From: Anaerolineales bacterium
Lineage (GTDB): Bacteria > Chloroflexota > Anaerolineae > Anaerolineales > UBA4823
Direction of reading: 5' to 3'
Length of the DNA: 64,000 nucleotides
Assembly (NCBI GenBank): GCA_003105035.1
Contig: PQAL01000018.1
Coordinates: 124,001-188,000, forward strand
Position 1 is the stretch's first letter. Each line of letters opens with the position of its first letter. The notes below the pieces were generated by a model that was given only the letters and a program-made list of their open reading frames with translations, was not told the DNA's origin and ran no database searches. The position numbers and the translations under genes are program-made. Shown here piece by piece: positions 32,778-41,399 of the stretch.

Positions 32778-34079
32778 ATGACGGACGAAGGCAACGAGTC
32801 GAAGAAACCTCTGACAAGAAATGAGATACTAAAAGGGAATAATGGCTCTAAAGCGTATCAATTACCCAGTGGAAAGACGGTACTTGCAGCCTACCTATCG
32901 TTGGGGATGGTCCAAGAAATCGAAAAAAGTGTTGAGCATTCGGCTGAGGGAGACAAAGAGCATTTATTAGCCCAAAAAGTAGTCGAGTGGATGCTGAGAG
33001 AGAGCGACAAAAGTGATTATCTGTCATTTTCTAGCGAAGACCGATACCGCTTAATCGAGATTGCAGTGGAAGAATGGGGGTGCGAAGATGAGTACGAACG
33101 ATTAACTGACATAAACGTTCCTGAAGTCCGGTTTTACCAGGCTGTTCGGCTCCAAGAAAAAGAGCTTGCAAAGTTGCTATCCGAGTCTGCCAGGGCAATC
33201 TCTATAAATATCTCGAGCATAATAGAACCTTTGAGAGATCTGCAAATCGAGTTGGCTACCTCTCTAAAAGAAATGCTCGACCAATCTAGTCAGGTTGACG
33301 GAATCAGCGAAATACTAAGCGCCCTAGACACTCGCATCATGGATCAAGTGGGGGATATCTATCGATTTCAACCCCCAATCCTTGACATTGCTGAAGAAAT
33401 AGCAAAAATCCAATCATCCTCGGTTGTATCTACACAGAAAAGCATATTAGAAAGTGTGGGAGGTACGATTTCAAGCTACCAAACCTTGATGAAAGATATC
33501 CTTCCCGTAGAAAGGTTTGCAGTTCTGCCTGATTCAGTAAGGTACTTCCCAACGATCGAGATGCACAATACATCGATCGTAGCAGCGCATATTGTTGACG
33601 AAACTTCATACGAAACTCAATATGATGTCATCGCACCAGAAACAACCGAGTTATCGAGTTGGTTGGAGAGCTTAGATCCATCATTCCCTAATATGCTACA
33701 TGGCGCTGAGCAAACAATCTACTCTCAAAACCCCGATCACTTTCGTCATTTTGCCAGCAGTCACAGAGAATTATCTACTCACGTGTTGCATCTGCTAGCT
33801 CCCGACATCGATGTTAAGCAATGGACCAAGGATCCAAATCACTACGATAAGGACGGTAAACCATTCCGCAGTACAAGGCTTAAATATATCGCGAGAAACC
33901 ATAATAATTCCACCTTCGTTGACTTCCTTGTGAAAGACTTCGAAAACCAAATGGCATTGCTGAACGCCGACGAGCATCGCCAAAAACAGGAATATACAGA
34001 TCAGGAATTGCTTGCTTTACATAGAAGATTCCTAGGCATGTTAGGCTTTCTCCGGGAAATTGTTTCCTCGCATTCGTAG
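32778..34079 (+). CDS. Unknown protein, possible pPIWI-associating nuclease-type C-terminus
   Basis: 433 residues; GGGAGGA ribosome site. The N-terminal 100 residues are acidic; 120-230 is helical, probably coiled coil. The C-terminal 130 (HFRHFASSHRELSTHVLHLL, then DFLVKDFENQMALLNADEH) recalls the domain predicted as pPIWI-associating nuclease, with an R/E-rich helix and a late DAxxH. This is recognition from memory and weak. No pPIWI gene is in the window. Vestige B of the methylase tail follows it. Confidence 0.4.
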   Translation: MTDEGNESKKPLTRNEILKGNNGSKAYQLPSGKTVLAAYLSLGMVQEIEKSVEHSAEGDKEHLLAQKVVEWMLRESDKSDYLSFSSEDRYRLIEIAVEEWGCEDEYERLTDINVPEVRFYQAVRLQEKELAKLLSESARAISINISSIIEPLRDLQIELATSLKEMLDQSSQVDGISEILSALDTRIMDQVGDIYRFQPPILDIAEEIAKIQSSSVVSTQKSILESVGGTISSYQTLMKDILPVERFAVLPDSVRYFPTIEMHNTSIVAAHIVDETSYETQYDVIAPETTELSSWLESLDPSFPNMLHGAEQTIYSQNPDHFRHFASSHRELSTHVLHLLAPDIDVKQWTKDPNHYDKDGKPFRSTRLKYIARNHNNSTFVDFLVKDFENQMALLNADEHRQKQEYTDQELLALHRRFLGMLGFLREIVSSHS

Positions 34080-34186
34080 TTGTATGGCTGTGAAATGAAG
34101 GGCTGGATGCGTTTCTACGAGGGCATTTCGTTTGTGATTTTTGGCTTTATTAGTGCGAGGCGTGAGGGAAAATAGTGATCAGGTGA

Positions 34187-34252
34187 GACCGAGTGAACCA
34201 TACCCAGGAAGTGCATCACACTAAAGAGCCCTGGTGGAAGAAGATCAGATAA
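34187..34252 (+). pseudogene. Vestige B of the methylase C-terminal tail
   Basis: After an in-frame stop the frame reads NHTQEVHHTKEPWWKKIR and stops. The intact methylase ends NHSRDVHQGRPPEWKKIR: same length, ten identities, both zinc-ligand histidines kept. Nucleotide similarity is also evident over about 60 bases. The rest of the 34080-34397 gap shows no coding frame; a TATACT at about 34298 may belong to the next gene's promoter. Confidence 0.65.
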
Positions 34253-34397
34253 TTGATAATTAATCCTCGATAAATGTAAATGCCTCTCCAACGATTATAC
34301 TGGTAATGATGTTGCATCATGAAGATCACGTACCCTTTTAAAAATAACCTCGAAATCATGACCAAGCTGATATAAATTTTAAAGGAATAAGAAAACA

Positions 34398-36209
34398 ATG
34401 GAGCTAAAGAAAACCAACTGCACAGAGTGTGGATCGCCGATCGCAATTTCAGACGATGTTGAATATATCAACTGCGCTGCGTGTGGGTCATTCTTCGCCG
34501 TTGAGCGTGGTGAGGGATATATTGGTCTGAAAGCTGTCGAGAAGCTCACCAAAGCCATCCAGGATACTGGTATTGGAACCCAGGAGGTCATCCGAGAGAA
34601 CACGCTAGTTACCCGAACCGAGCTGCAGCGCTTACAAGCCACTCAGGAGATTTCGATGGCAGAGATGAAGCTGGGAAATCTACAGGCGGAAATTCGAGGG
34701 CTGGAGCGATCTGAGAAGTCCCCAAAAATCCAGAAACAGATTAGTAACCTGCGTGGGATCGAGTTTTATACCTTGGAAGAGCTTTACCGAAAGCGGTTAA
34801 ATGTTGCTGCCCTGGGTCCGCAGGATATAAATTCTCGCCTTCAAACTGCAGAAGATTATTTCAATTGGCTAAATACTCAGAGAAATCTGCTTTCCCATAC
34901 GGACTTCTCTGCCGCTCAGAAAAAACAATTCAATTATGATTTAGATATTCGGATTGGGCGTGTCAGGAAAGAATTATTCGATTTACGCACCATCATGATT
35001 AAGAATGGTTTACAGACATTTAATGTCTCAACCCTCCCTCTTGACGATCTGAATGAAGCGCAGAGTTACTTACGCCTTTTGAATGAAGATGAAGCAAAAG
35101 TTCGTCAGATGGCTTCTTCCCCTGAAACGCAAGGGGTTTTGAAGGAATTATCAGACCGGAAGATAACAGTAACCGACGCGTGGATGCAGCTGGAGAATAA
35201 ACGTGTATCAGGCATGTTGAGCTCGCCGGGTCTGGCGGTAAACCAGAATGAGCTCGCATCGCTGAAGAACCGTCTCGCCTTGGTTAATGGGGATCTAAAT
35301 ACCGTAAAACAAATGCCACAGAACAGCGTGACCAAGGAGTATGTGAACAGGTTGGCCCAAGAGCAGGCAGCTCTAACCAAACAGATTAGCAGGCTTGAAA
35401 AGGATATACAGAAAGCTGTAGAACAAGCCAGAAAGAATGCTATAAAAATGAGTCCTTCAATTCAGCAGCAGCCTTCTACTGGCTCTGCTGTAAAAACAGG
35501 ACTATTTGCAGGATTATTGCTCGCATTGACTGGTCTGTTTGCCGGCATAGCTGCGCTAGGAAAGGAAATCGTCGGATCAATCTCATCCCCCAAACAATCC
35601 GCAGGGGTGCCGACGATACTACCTGCCGGAACTGGTCTGGTACAGCCTGTTGTAACTTCTCAACCTAATCTCGCAGTATCATCCACTACACAATCAATTT
35701 TTTCTATTGCTGCAGCTCCTGCTATGAAAGCACCTGGAATAGGGTTTGGCGCTTTGGCTAAAGGTTGTTCGCTTGGTTTATTATTATTAATAGGTTTCTC
35801 AATTATTGGCGCAATTATCATGGCTACTGCATTCCCAAGCTATACCAATACTAGTAATTCAATTGGAATAGGGGTTCTCTTCCTGGTTACTACAATAGGA
35901 TTTGTTCTAGGATCATATATTTTTTTAAGAAATGTTGCACCTCTAGCTCGAATTAAAGTGATCGGTCCGAGTCGGGAGATTGTCATCAATAAGCATTCGA
36001 AGAAACCCGGGTTGACTAATCCCCTTGCAGTCAAAGGGTTAATCGGATTGATCACATGTTTGTTGGTTTATATGTTATTCCTATCAATCATGGCGATGCT
36101 GCCTCAAGATTCAATCATGTGGGCATTTTGTATAGGCATATTGCTTGGCCCGATAATCGCTGCATTAATATCATACCGGACTTACCTGGCTGAGTTGGAA
36201 AGATCATAG
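34398..36209 (+). CDS. Zinc-ribbon, coiled-coil, multi-pass membrane protein
   Basis: 603 residues. The N-terminus has a zinc ribbon (CTECG at 9-13, CAACG near 28). Residues 60-340 are charged, helical and probably coiled coil (EISMAEMKLGNLQAEIRGLE). From 355 on there are about five hydrophobic helices (for example FAGLLLALTGLFAGIAALG and GLLLLIGFSIIGAIIMA). The plan is a cytoplasmic sensing part tethered to the membrane, as in membrane-acting defence effectors, but I know no named family. Ribosome site AAAGGAATAAG. Preceded by a 150-base gap with a possible promoter, so it may be its own unit. Confidence 0.55.
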   Translation: MELKKTNCTECGSPIAISDDVEYINCAACGSFFAVERGEGYIGLKAVEKLTKAIQDTGIGTQEVIRENTLVTRTELQRLQATQEISMAEMKLGNLQAEIRGLERSEKSPKIQKQISNLRGIEFYTLEELYRKRLNVAALGPQDINSRLQTAEDYFNWLNTQRNLLSHTDFSAAQKKQFNYDLDIRIGRVRKELFDLRTIMIKNGLQTFNVSTLPLDDLNEAQSYLRLLNEDEAKVRQMASSPETQGVLKELSDRKITVTDAWMQLENKRVSGMLSSPGLAVNQNELASLKNRLALVNGDLNTVKQMPQNSVTKEYVNRLAQEQAALTKQISRLEKDIQKAVEQARKNAIKMSPSIQQQPSTGSAVKTGLFAGLLLALTGLFAGIAALGKEIVGSISSPKQSAGVPTILPAGTGLVQPVVTSQPNLAVSSTTQSIFSIAAAPAMKAPGIGFGALAKGCSLGLLLLIGFSIIGAIIMATAFPSYTNTSNSIGIGVLFLVTTIGFVLGSYIFLRNVAPLARIKVIGPSREIVINKHSKKPGLTNPLAVKGLIGLITCLLVYMLFLSIMAMLPQDSIMWAFCIGILLGPIIAALISYRTYLAELERS

Positions 36210-36385
36210 ATCCATTATCACAATTTCCCGGGGTTATGCCCAGACCCATCCAGGACTTCCAGGCTATTTTCGAAGTGTATATACGTCGTGGATGAACAGA
36301 TTGACAGGCTAATCATGTTAATGTTGAGAGCTGAAATTTAATTGGCATTGCGTTGGAGTGAAGGAAGCTAAGGGAAGGAAAGGGA

Positions 36386-37036
36386 ATGATGGTTACTCTA
36401 ACCTTGGGAGCAGGTCACATTGACCGGGTAATACCAGATGCAGATAGTTTACTTCTGCAATATCGGAAGGATACCGGCTATGACTATCTGGACTATGGAC
36501 CGATAACCCCAGCGAACAAAATCCTTCCTGAAGACCTGGCGGTCACCCTGTTGATGAACTCTCGCGTCGGGTGGAGAGCCTTCTACAGCCTTCAGAAACA
36601 CATTCAGTCCATTGACCTGGCTGATCTTCCAGCTAAACCACTTGAAAACACCTCAACTGACGAGCGTATATTAGTGGCAGGATTAATCGCCAAGCTGGCT
36701 CAGCTACCAGGTATTACTGCTTCAGTCGCCACAAAGGTGCTCCACAAAAAGCGGCCGGCGCTTATACCCATCCTTGATAACCAGGCAATTTTTGGTGCGT
36801 ATATGTATCCTAAGTGGTGGAATAAGCCAGCTCGTAACGATAGTGTCAGGGAAGGAAAAATAATAACCACTGCGTTGGAATGGATCTACTATGACCTGAC
36901 TCGCCCGGAAAACAAGGAAGTATGGCCCAGCTTGAGTGTAATTGAGCCGAAACGGCACCGGGTTGAGCTGTTTGATTGTGTGTGGTGGGTGTATTTCCGC
37001 AGTAAACAACCAATTAATAGGTTTATAAGGGCATAA
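36386..37036 (+). CDS. DUF6308-like protein
   Basis: 216 residues. The segment VATKVLHKKRPALIPILDN (about 112-130), with a hydrophobic helix then K-x-L-H-x-x-x-P-x-x-x-P-x-x-D, is what I remember from DUF6308 proteins and some glycosylase-like folds. No catalytic metal site recognised. ATGATG start; the purine-rich GGAAAGGGA in front serves either. A second island protein (39729-40409) contains a similar segment, so the two may share an ancestor. Function unknown. Confidence 0.45.
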   Translation: MMVTLTLGAGHIDRVIPDADSLLLQYRKDTGYDYLDYGPITPANKILPEDLAVTLLMNSRVGWRAFYSLQKHIQSIDLADLPAKPLENTSTDERILVAGLIAKLAQLPGITASVATKVLHKKRPALIPILDNQAIFGAYMYPKWWNKPARNDSVREGKIITTALEWIYYDLTRPENKEVWPSLSVIEPKRHRVELFDCVWWVYFRSKQPINRFIRA

Positions 37037-37057
37037 GTATTAGGTAAAGTTATCGAT

Positions 37058-37807
37058 ATGACTTCCTTTCAAGACCCAAAGTTCTGCAAATCCATCCTGG
37101 ATATCGCCCAAGCATACGGTCCTTATTCTTTTTGGACGAGCAATCTTGTCCTTGGTGCAAACCCCGATGCCACCTGGAGAGCCGTGATGGTTGTGGCAGC
37201 TCTCAAGGATCCTCTGTTCGCCGAGCCTTGCCGTAGTTTGCTCAAAGCCACCGATAGTCGAGTACGAGCTTGGGCTTGCACTGCCCTATCCGAGCTTAAT
37301 TATCGACCTGCTTTTGCTGATATATTAGCAATGATTGCCAGTAATTCCAATAGGGTACGTCGTCATGCGCGGGAAGCTGCTGCATCCATGCAAGGCTTAC
37401 CTTTAAGAACGCATTATGTACACCGAGTCATACCAGGTTTACATATCCCGCCATTAGTTCTAATATCCGAAGATGATCCAGCGATTATCCGATTCAACCA
37501 GAGATTCATCCAAAGGATGGGATGCCAAGTTGAGATCGCCACGTCGGAAGAAAAAACTGTAGAATTAGCCCTGCACGTATTTCCCCAGGTTATTATTACG
37601 GATAATCTAAAATACAATGATTGCTTGAGCGGTTTAAATATGACTTGGGATTTGTGCCGGCGTAAAGAACTGCGTGAAACATTGTTTTTTATGCTTACCG
37701 TTGACGAGGTCGAGCCAATGTTCTTATGGGGCGGTGGTGATGCGTATTTTAGCAAGCCGCTTGATTTACGAAAATTCGGTCGGATCATGGAAGATTATCT
37801 GCTTTAA
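37058..37807 (+). CDS. HEAT-repeat and response-regulator receiver fusion
   Basis: 249 residues. Residues 1-110 hold HEAT-like helical repeats (AVMVVAALKDPLFAEPCRSL, SRVRAWACTALSELNY). Residues 123-249 form a CheY-like receiver: acidic pair in LISEDDPAIIRF, phospho-acceptor region QVIITDN, later FMLTVDE and FSKPLDL with the conserved lysine before proline. No output domain follows and no histidine kinase is nearby. It starts 21 nt after the preceding gene. A signalling or scaffold function in the island is inferred; receiver domains are rare in defence islands. Confidence 0.6.
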   Translation: MTSFQDPKFCKSILDIAQAYGPYSFWTSNLVLGANPDATWRAVMVVAALKDPLFAEPCRSLLKATDSRVRAWACTALSELNYRPAFADILAMIASNSNRVRRHAREAAASMQGLPLRTHYVHRVIPGLHIPPLVLISEDDPAIIRFNQRFIQRMGCQVEIATSEEKTVELALHVFPQVIITDNLKYNDCLSGLNMTWDLCRRKELRETLFFMLTVDEVEPMFLWGGGDAYFSKPLDLRKFGRIMEDYLL

Positions 37808-37838
37808 TTAGGCAGACCAATCGTTTGAAAGGAATAAT

Positions 37839-38246
37839 ATGGTGGGCAAAATATATATCACGCATTGCTCTTGGAAGAAGGATGACGCACTGCAAGGTAC
37901 CAACAAAAAGGTCACCCCGGATAGGCTTTATACCGCAGCGTTTATCCAACGCTTTGTCAGCAGATGCAAGCAATGCCACGCCAATTGGGCGATCTTCTCG
38001 GATAAATATGGTATTGTATTACCAAGCGATGTTATCCCTTGGTATGACATGTCTCCTTCAGCAGTCACAGAAAACGAATATCAAGTATTACTGAAGAATT
38101 TTGGTGAAAAATTGATTGGATATGATGAAATCTGGTTCTACCATCTGCCTACAAGATTTCATCGGCTATATAAAAAGCTGGTCCAAGATGCAAGGAAACA
38201 AGGAATGCTGATCAATCTTTTCTCTCATGTAGCTGAGATAAGGTGA
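37839..38246 (+). CDS. DUF6884-like protein
   Basis: 135 residues, start fixed by AAAGGA upstream. The pattern YITHCSWKKDD, LYTAAFIQRFVSRC, then WAIFSDKYGIVLPSDVIPWY matches DUF6884/YaaA-like proteins, whose conserved core is a cysteine near the N-terminus, a K-Y-G turn and a Y at the end of the next strand. Members are often linked with nucleotide or base-modification chemistry, but no activity can be claimed here. Stop and the next start are 4 nt apart, so it is probably coexpressed with the GIY-YIG gene. Confidence 0.55.
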   Translation: MVGKIYITHCSWKKDDALQGTNKKVTPDRLYTAAFIQRFVSRCKQCHANWAIFSDKYGIVLPSDVIPWYDMSPSAVTENEYQVLLKNFGEKLIGYDEIWFYHLPTRFHRLYKKLVQDARKQGMLINLFSHVAEIR

Positions 38247-38250
38247 TGAG

Positions 38251-38958
38251 ATGAATGATAACTGTGAATGGCTACATCGAATATTTGAACCACTTCCTAT
38301 GTATAGGTATCCTTATCGGCAGGATTGCATTCCCCCGAATGGGATTTATTTCATGTACGAGGTTTGTGAGGCACATAGTACACAAGGAAACAAGCTGCGA
38401 ATCACCCGAGTAGGTAGCCATACAGGGCAAGGGAACTTACCCAAACGGTTAGGGCAACACTTTTCGCCATCCGATAAGTGGATGAATTTCCGCAATGACC
38501 AACCGAAAGCTTCTGACCGTAGCATTTTCCGGAAACATATCGGTAGAGCAATATTAAATCGCTCTGGCGATCCATATATTGGAGTCTGGGAAATTGACTT
38601 TATTAAGAAAAATAATCGAATGGAGAAAAAACACCTTCGGGATATTGATAAGGAGATCTCCCTGGAAAAACAGATAACCGAGTGGATACGCAACGATATA
38701 AGCTATAAATTTATCCTAGTCGATGATAAAAATAAAAGATGCCGATTGGAAGGGCATTGCATCAGCACGATCGCTTATTGTAAAAGATGCCATTTATCCA
38801 AGACATGGCTGGGAAGTGATTGTACCAATCGGGTCGTAAGTGAAGCTGGGATTTGGAACGACAAGCATGTAAGCGGTCCAGGGATCTATACATCCGATAA
38901 AAAAGCAATTGAGGAGGCTGTTGCAAAAACACTTGAATGGTTGAAAAGATGTGAGTAG
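38251..38958 (+). CDS. GIY-YIG nuclease family protein
   Basis: 235 residues. The N-terminal half has PPNGIYFMYE (GIY strand), LRITRVGSHTG (degenerate YIG strand, here RVG), an arginine-containing helix NLPKRLGQHF and an acidic LEKQITEWI. The C-terminal half carries CKRC and a SKTWLGSDC segment, perhaps a small zinc or DNA-binding module. The family cuts DNA using a metal and the tyrosine/arginine/glutamate set. The degenerate second motif leaves activity open. Translation likely coupled to the DUF6884-like gene. Confidence 0.6.
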   Translation: MNDNCEWLHRIFEPLPMYRYPYRQDCIPPNGIYFMYEVCEAHSTQGNKLRITRVGSHTGQGNLPKRLGQHFSPSDKWMNFRNDQPKASDRSIFRKHIGRAILNRSGDPYIGVWEIDFIKKNNRMEKKHLRDIDKEISLEKQITEWIRNDISYKFILVDDKNKRCRLEGHCISTIAYCKRCHLSKTWLGSDCTNRVVSEAGIWNDKHVSGPGIYTSDKKAIEEAVAKTLEWLKRCE

Positions 38959-39157
38959 GAACTGGGTTCACAAACATATATGTGATTTCTTATTAATTCC
39001 GATTAATTAGGTAAACCACGAAAATGCTAATCCCCGGTAAAAAGATAAACAGTGGCACCTGGTTGAATCAGCCGCACTGGAGCAGCACCTTGTTATTATT
39101 GTGAACGACTGAAGAATTCGTGTGACTATATTAGATTTCCTGGAGCGAAATGATTTT

Positions 39158-39523
39158 ATGTACGAGAGGCAATTGCGGCAAATATGGGAGAAGACGCAGG
39201 GTCACTGTCACTTCTGTGGGGATCCTGTGGAATTCGAAAAACGTGGATGGCATGATGGAGATTTATCAGGATACTGGGAAGTCGACCACGTCATCCAGCG
39301 CGATAAAGGTGGAAAAAATTCTGTAGACAATTACCTACCTGCCTGTACAAGATGCAATCGTCTCAGGTGGCATCGGACAGGTGAGAAAATTAGAGAATTA
39401 CTGCTATTAGGATTGATTGCCCAGGATGAAGTCAATAAAGGCACAAGTATAGGCATATCTTTAATAAAATTGAGGGAGAAGCGGTTAATCAACAATAAAA
39501 AAAGACGTAAAGTACTACAATAA
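39158..39523 (+). CDS. HNH endonuclease
   Basis: 121 residues from the ATG at 39158 (GGAG 12 nt upstream); a GTG at 39122 would add 12 residues. The motif order is CHFCG, then WEVDHVIQRDKGG (the D-H of HNH), NSVDNYLPACTRCN and the final H in RLRWHRTG. Two C-x2-C pairs bind structural zinc. This is a complete His-Me finger nuclease domain with a short basic tail. Single-domain HNH proteins serve in restriction, homing and phage packaging; the island setting suggests defence. Confidence 0.75.
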   Translation: MYERQLRQIWEKTQGHCHFCGDPVEFEKRGWHDGDLSGYWEVDHVIQRDKGGKNSVDNYLPACTRCNRLRWHRTGEKIRELLLLGLIAQDEVNKGTSIGISLIKLREKRLINNKKRRKVLQ

Positions 39524-39728
39524 TTTACATGACCGGTTCGGTATATGCATTCTCCAAAAGATCCAGCAATAACCAATTATTGTGTTAGTTTGCTCAACCG
39601 CTGCGAATATAGACAAATCATAGCATATCCCTCATGAAGAAAAATGATTAAAGACCATAATAGAGCAATTAAGTCGTCCATATAATCAAAGCAATATTGT
39701 TGAATCTGTATAAATTCACAGAGGCAAA

Positions 39729-40409
39729 ATGAGTCCTAATGAAATACTATTCCATGTAAATGGTCAATTTAAAAGTCCCGACGAGATAAGAGAAAGAATT
39801 AATAAATTTGGGAATAGTTATAGTAATACGATTTATGAAACAATCCATAATTCCAAGGTTCTGGATAGCGATGGACAAATATTCTATAAATGGCCATCTC
39901 GTCTATTATCAAATTTTGGAATGACCAGAAGAGGACCATTTCATGAGAACTCAGCTGAGATATTACATAGCTGTTGGATTGCAATTGGAGCTCGATTGAT
40001 AGAAATAAACAATGCAGTACGGAAAAGTGGATTATCCCGAGACAGGTATATCATAGAACTAAGTGATCGAGAGCGGAACGGCGTAATCGCGGAAATCTGG
40101 CAAATCACAAAAGAACTTTTACAGTACACAATGGGGGATACTTGTTACGGTCTCGTTGGAGCCAGTAAAATACTTTTTTCGGTTTTACCTGAAATTGTAT
40201 TACCCGTGGATAATGCTCAATGGTTGCACGTTTTTAAAACCGTTGATCTTGGAGATGTTATTTATTATATGGCTTCTGATATTAAAAAGTGGGAAGGAAT
40301 CACTGGTGTACAACTTAATCGTTTGGATCGCACAGAGAGATTAACTACAATTCCGTCTGTTTACAATGTTATGGCAATGCTCGCAAGACCAAAAAAGTCT
40401 GAGATTTAA
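39729..40409 (+). CDS. Unknown island protein with a DUF6308-like segment
   Basis: 226 residues, AGAGG ribosome site, AT-rich. Near 145-165 the segment VGASKILFSVLPEIVLPVDN resembles the VATKVLHKKRPALIPILDN stretch of the 216-residue protein upstream. No other motif recognised. It stands alone, with gaps of 200 and 90 bases on either side. Function unknown; the shared segment is the only clue. Confidence 0.45.
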   Translation: MSPNEILFHVNGQFKSPDEIRERINKFGNSYSNTIYETIHNSKVLDSDGQIFYKWPSRLLSNFGMTRRGPFHENSAEILHSCWIAIGARLIEINNAVRKSGLSRDRYIIELSDRERNGVIAEIWQITKELLQYTMGDTCYGLVGASKILFSVLPEIVLPVDNAQWLHVFKTVDLGDVIYYMASDIKKWEGITGVQLNRLDRTERLTTIPSVYNVMAMLARPKKSEI

Positions 40410-40500
40410 GATATCGAATATACGATTGTACGCAGCTGACAGAGTTTAGTACTGATGCGGATAAGCATGGCTCTTAGAAGAGCAGAAATGTGAGGTTATT

Positions 40501-41271
40501 ATGCTTGATGGTGTTCATAAACTGATCGACTCGGCGGTAGTCGAGCCGGCTAATTTTCCTCCCACGCTGATATTCAACGAGGGGTGGTTACTGAGACTAG
40601 TGCTTGATTGGTACTCGAGAAACTATAACATGGACCAGCCATTATTATTACAGCCAAAGTCTACCTGGTTTTCAGAGGCTTTGCTGCCCTCTCCATTCAG
40701 ACCCCGCTACCGTGGCGATACGAGAGCAGAAGCCCGTACCCATGCAGATGGGATTCTAGGTCACATTTCTATTGGAGGAAGTGCCAAAGCTGATGCTATG
40801 CTACTGGCTGATGCGACGCAACTTATTGTTCTTGAGGCTAAGATCTACAGCCCATTATCAGGTGGAACCCGGAATGCACCAAATTATAACCAGGCAGCTA
40901 GAAATGTAGCTTGTATAACCGAACTTCTACAAAGGGCTAATCGTCCACCATCAATCATGACGAGCCTTGCATTTTTAGTTGTGGCTCCTGAGAAACAAAC
41001 CAATGCTGGCATATTTACTCAGATGCTGAACAAAGATGCCATCAAAAAAGCAGTACAGGCACGTGCGAAATCCTTCTCAAATGAACTAGGTGATTGGGTC
41101 GATATCTGGTTTTCACCAACCATCGAAATAATTCATATTGAGGCAGTTTCCTGGGAATCCCTAATTGGCTATATTGAAACAATCGATCGACGGTCTTACC
41201 AGTCATTAACAATGTTCTACCATCGGTGCTTGGCTCATAACGGACCGAGACAAAAGATAGTCACATCGTAG
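40501..41271 (+). CDS. PD-(D/E)XK nuclease-like protein
   Basis: 256 residues. The core D98-x13-E112-A-K114 (KADAMLLADATQLIVLEAK) is the PD-(D/E)XK signature, with a possible upstream glutamate in FNEGWLLR (E27). This fold is shared by many restriction and repair nucleases. The C-terminal part is mixed alpha/beta. Its short distance from GIY-YIG and HNH genes fits a nuclease-rich defence cargo. GAGGT ribosome site before the ATG. Confidence 0.6.
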   Translation: MLDGVHKLIDSAVVEPANFPPTLIFNEGWLLRLVLDWYSRNYNMDQPLLLQPKSTWFSEALLPSPFRPRYRGDTRAEARTHADGILGHISIGGSAKADAMLLADATQLIVLEAKIYSPLSGGTRNAPNYNQAARNVACITELLQRANRPPSIMTSLAFLVVAPEKQTNAGIFTQMLNKDAIKKAVQARAKSFSNELGDWVDIWFSPTIEIIHIEAVSWESLIGYIETIDRRSYQSLTMFYHRCLAHNGPRQKIVTS

Positions 41272-41399
41272 CTGCTCAGGCATAGAAACAATCGCACATT
41301 TCCTTCAGACACGGTTTTCCTCACCCGCTTGAGCGGTTACCATAATAGTATCTTCTGATTTGTTTAGCTATGACATTTTTACCAGGAGGACAAGATAGG

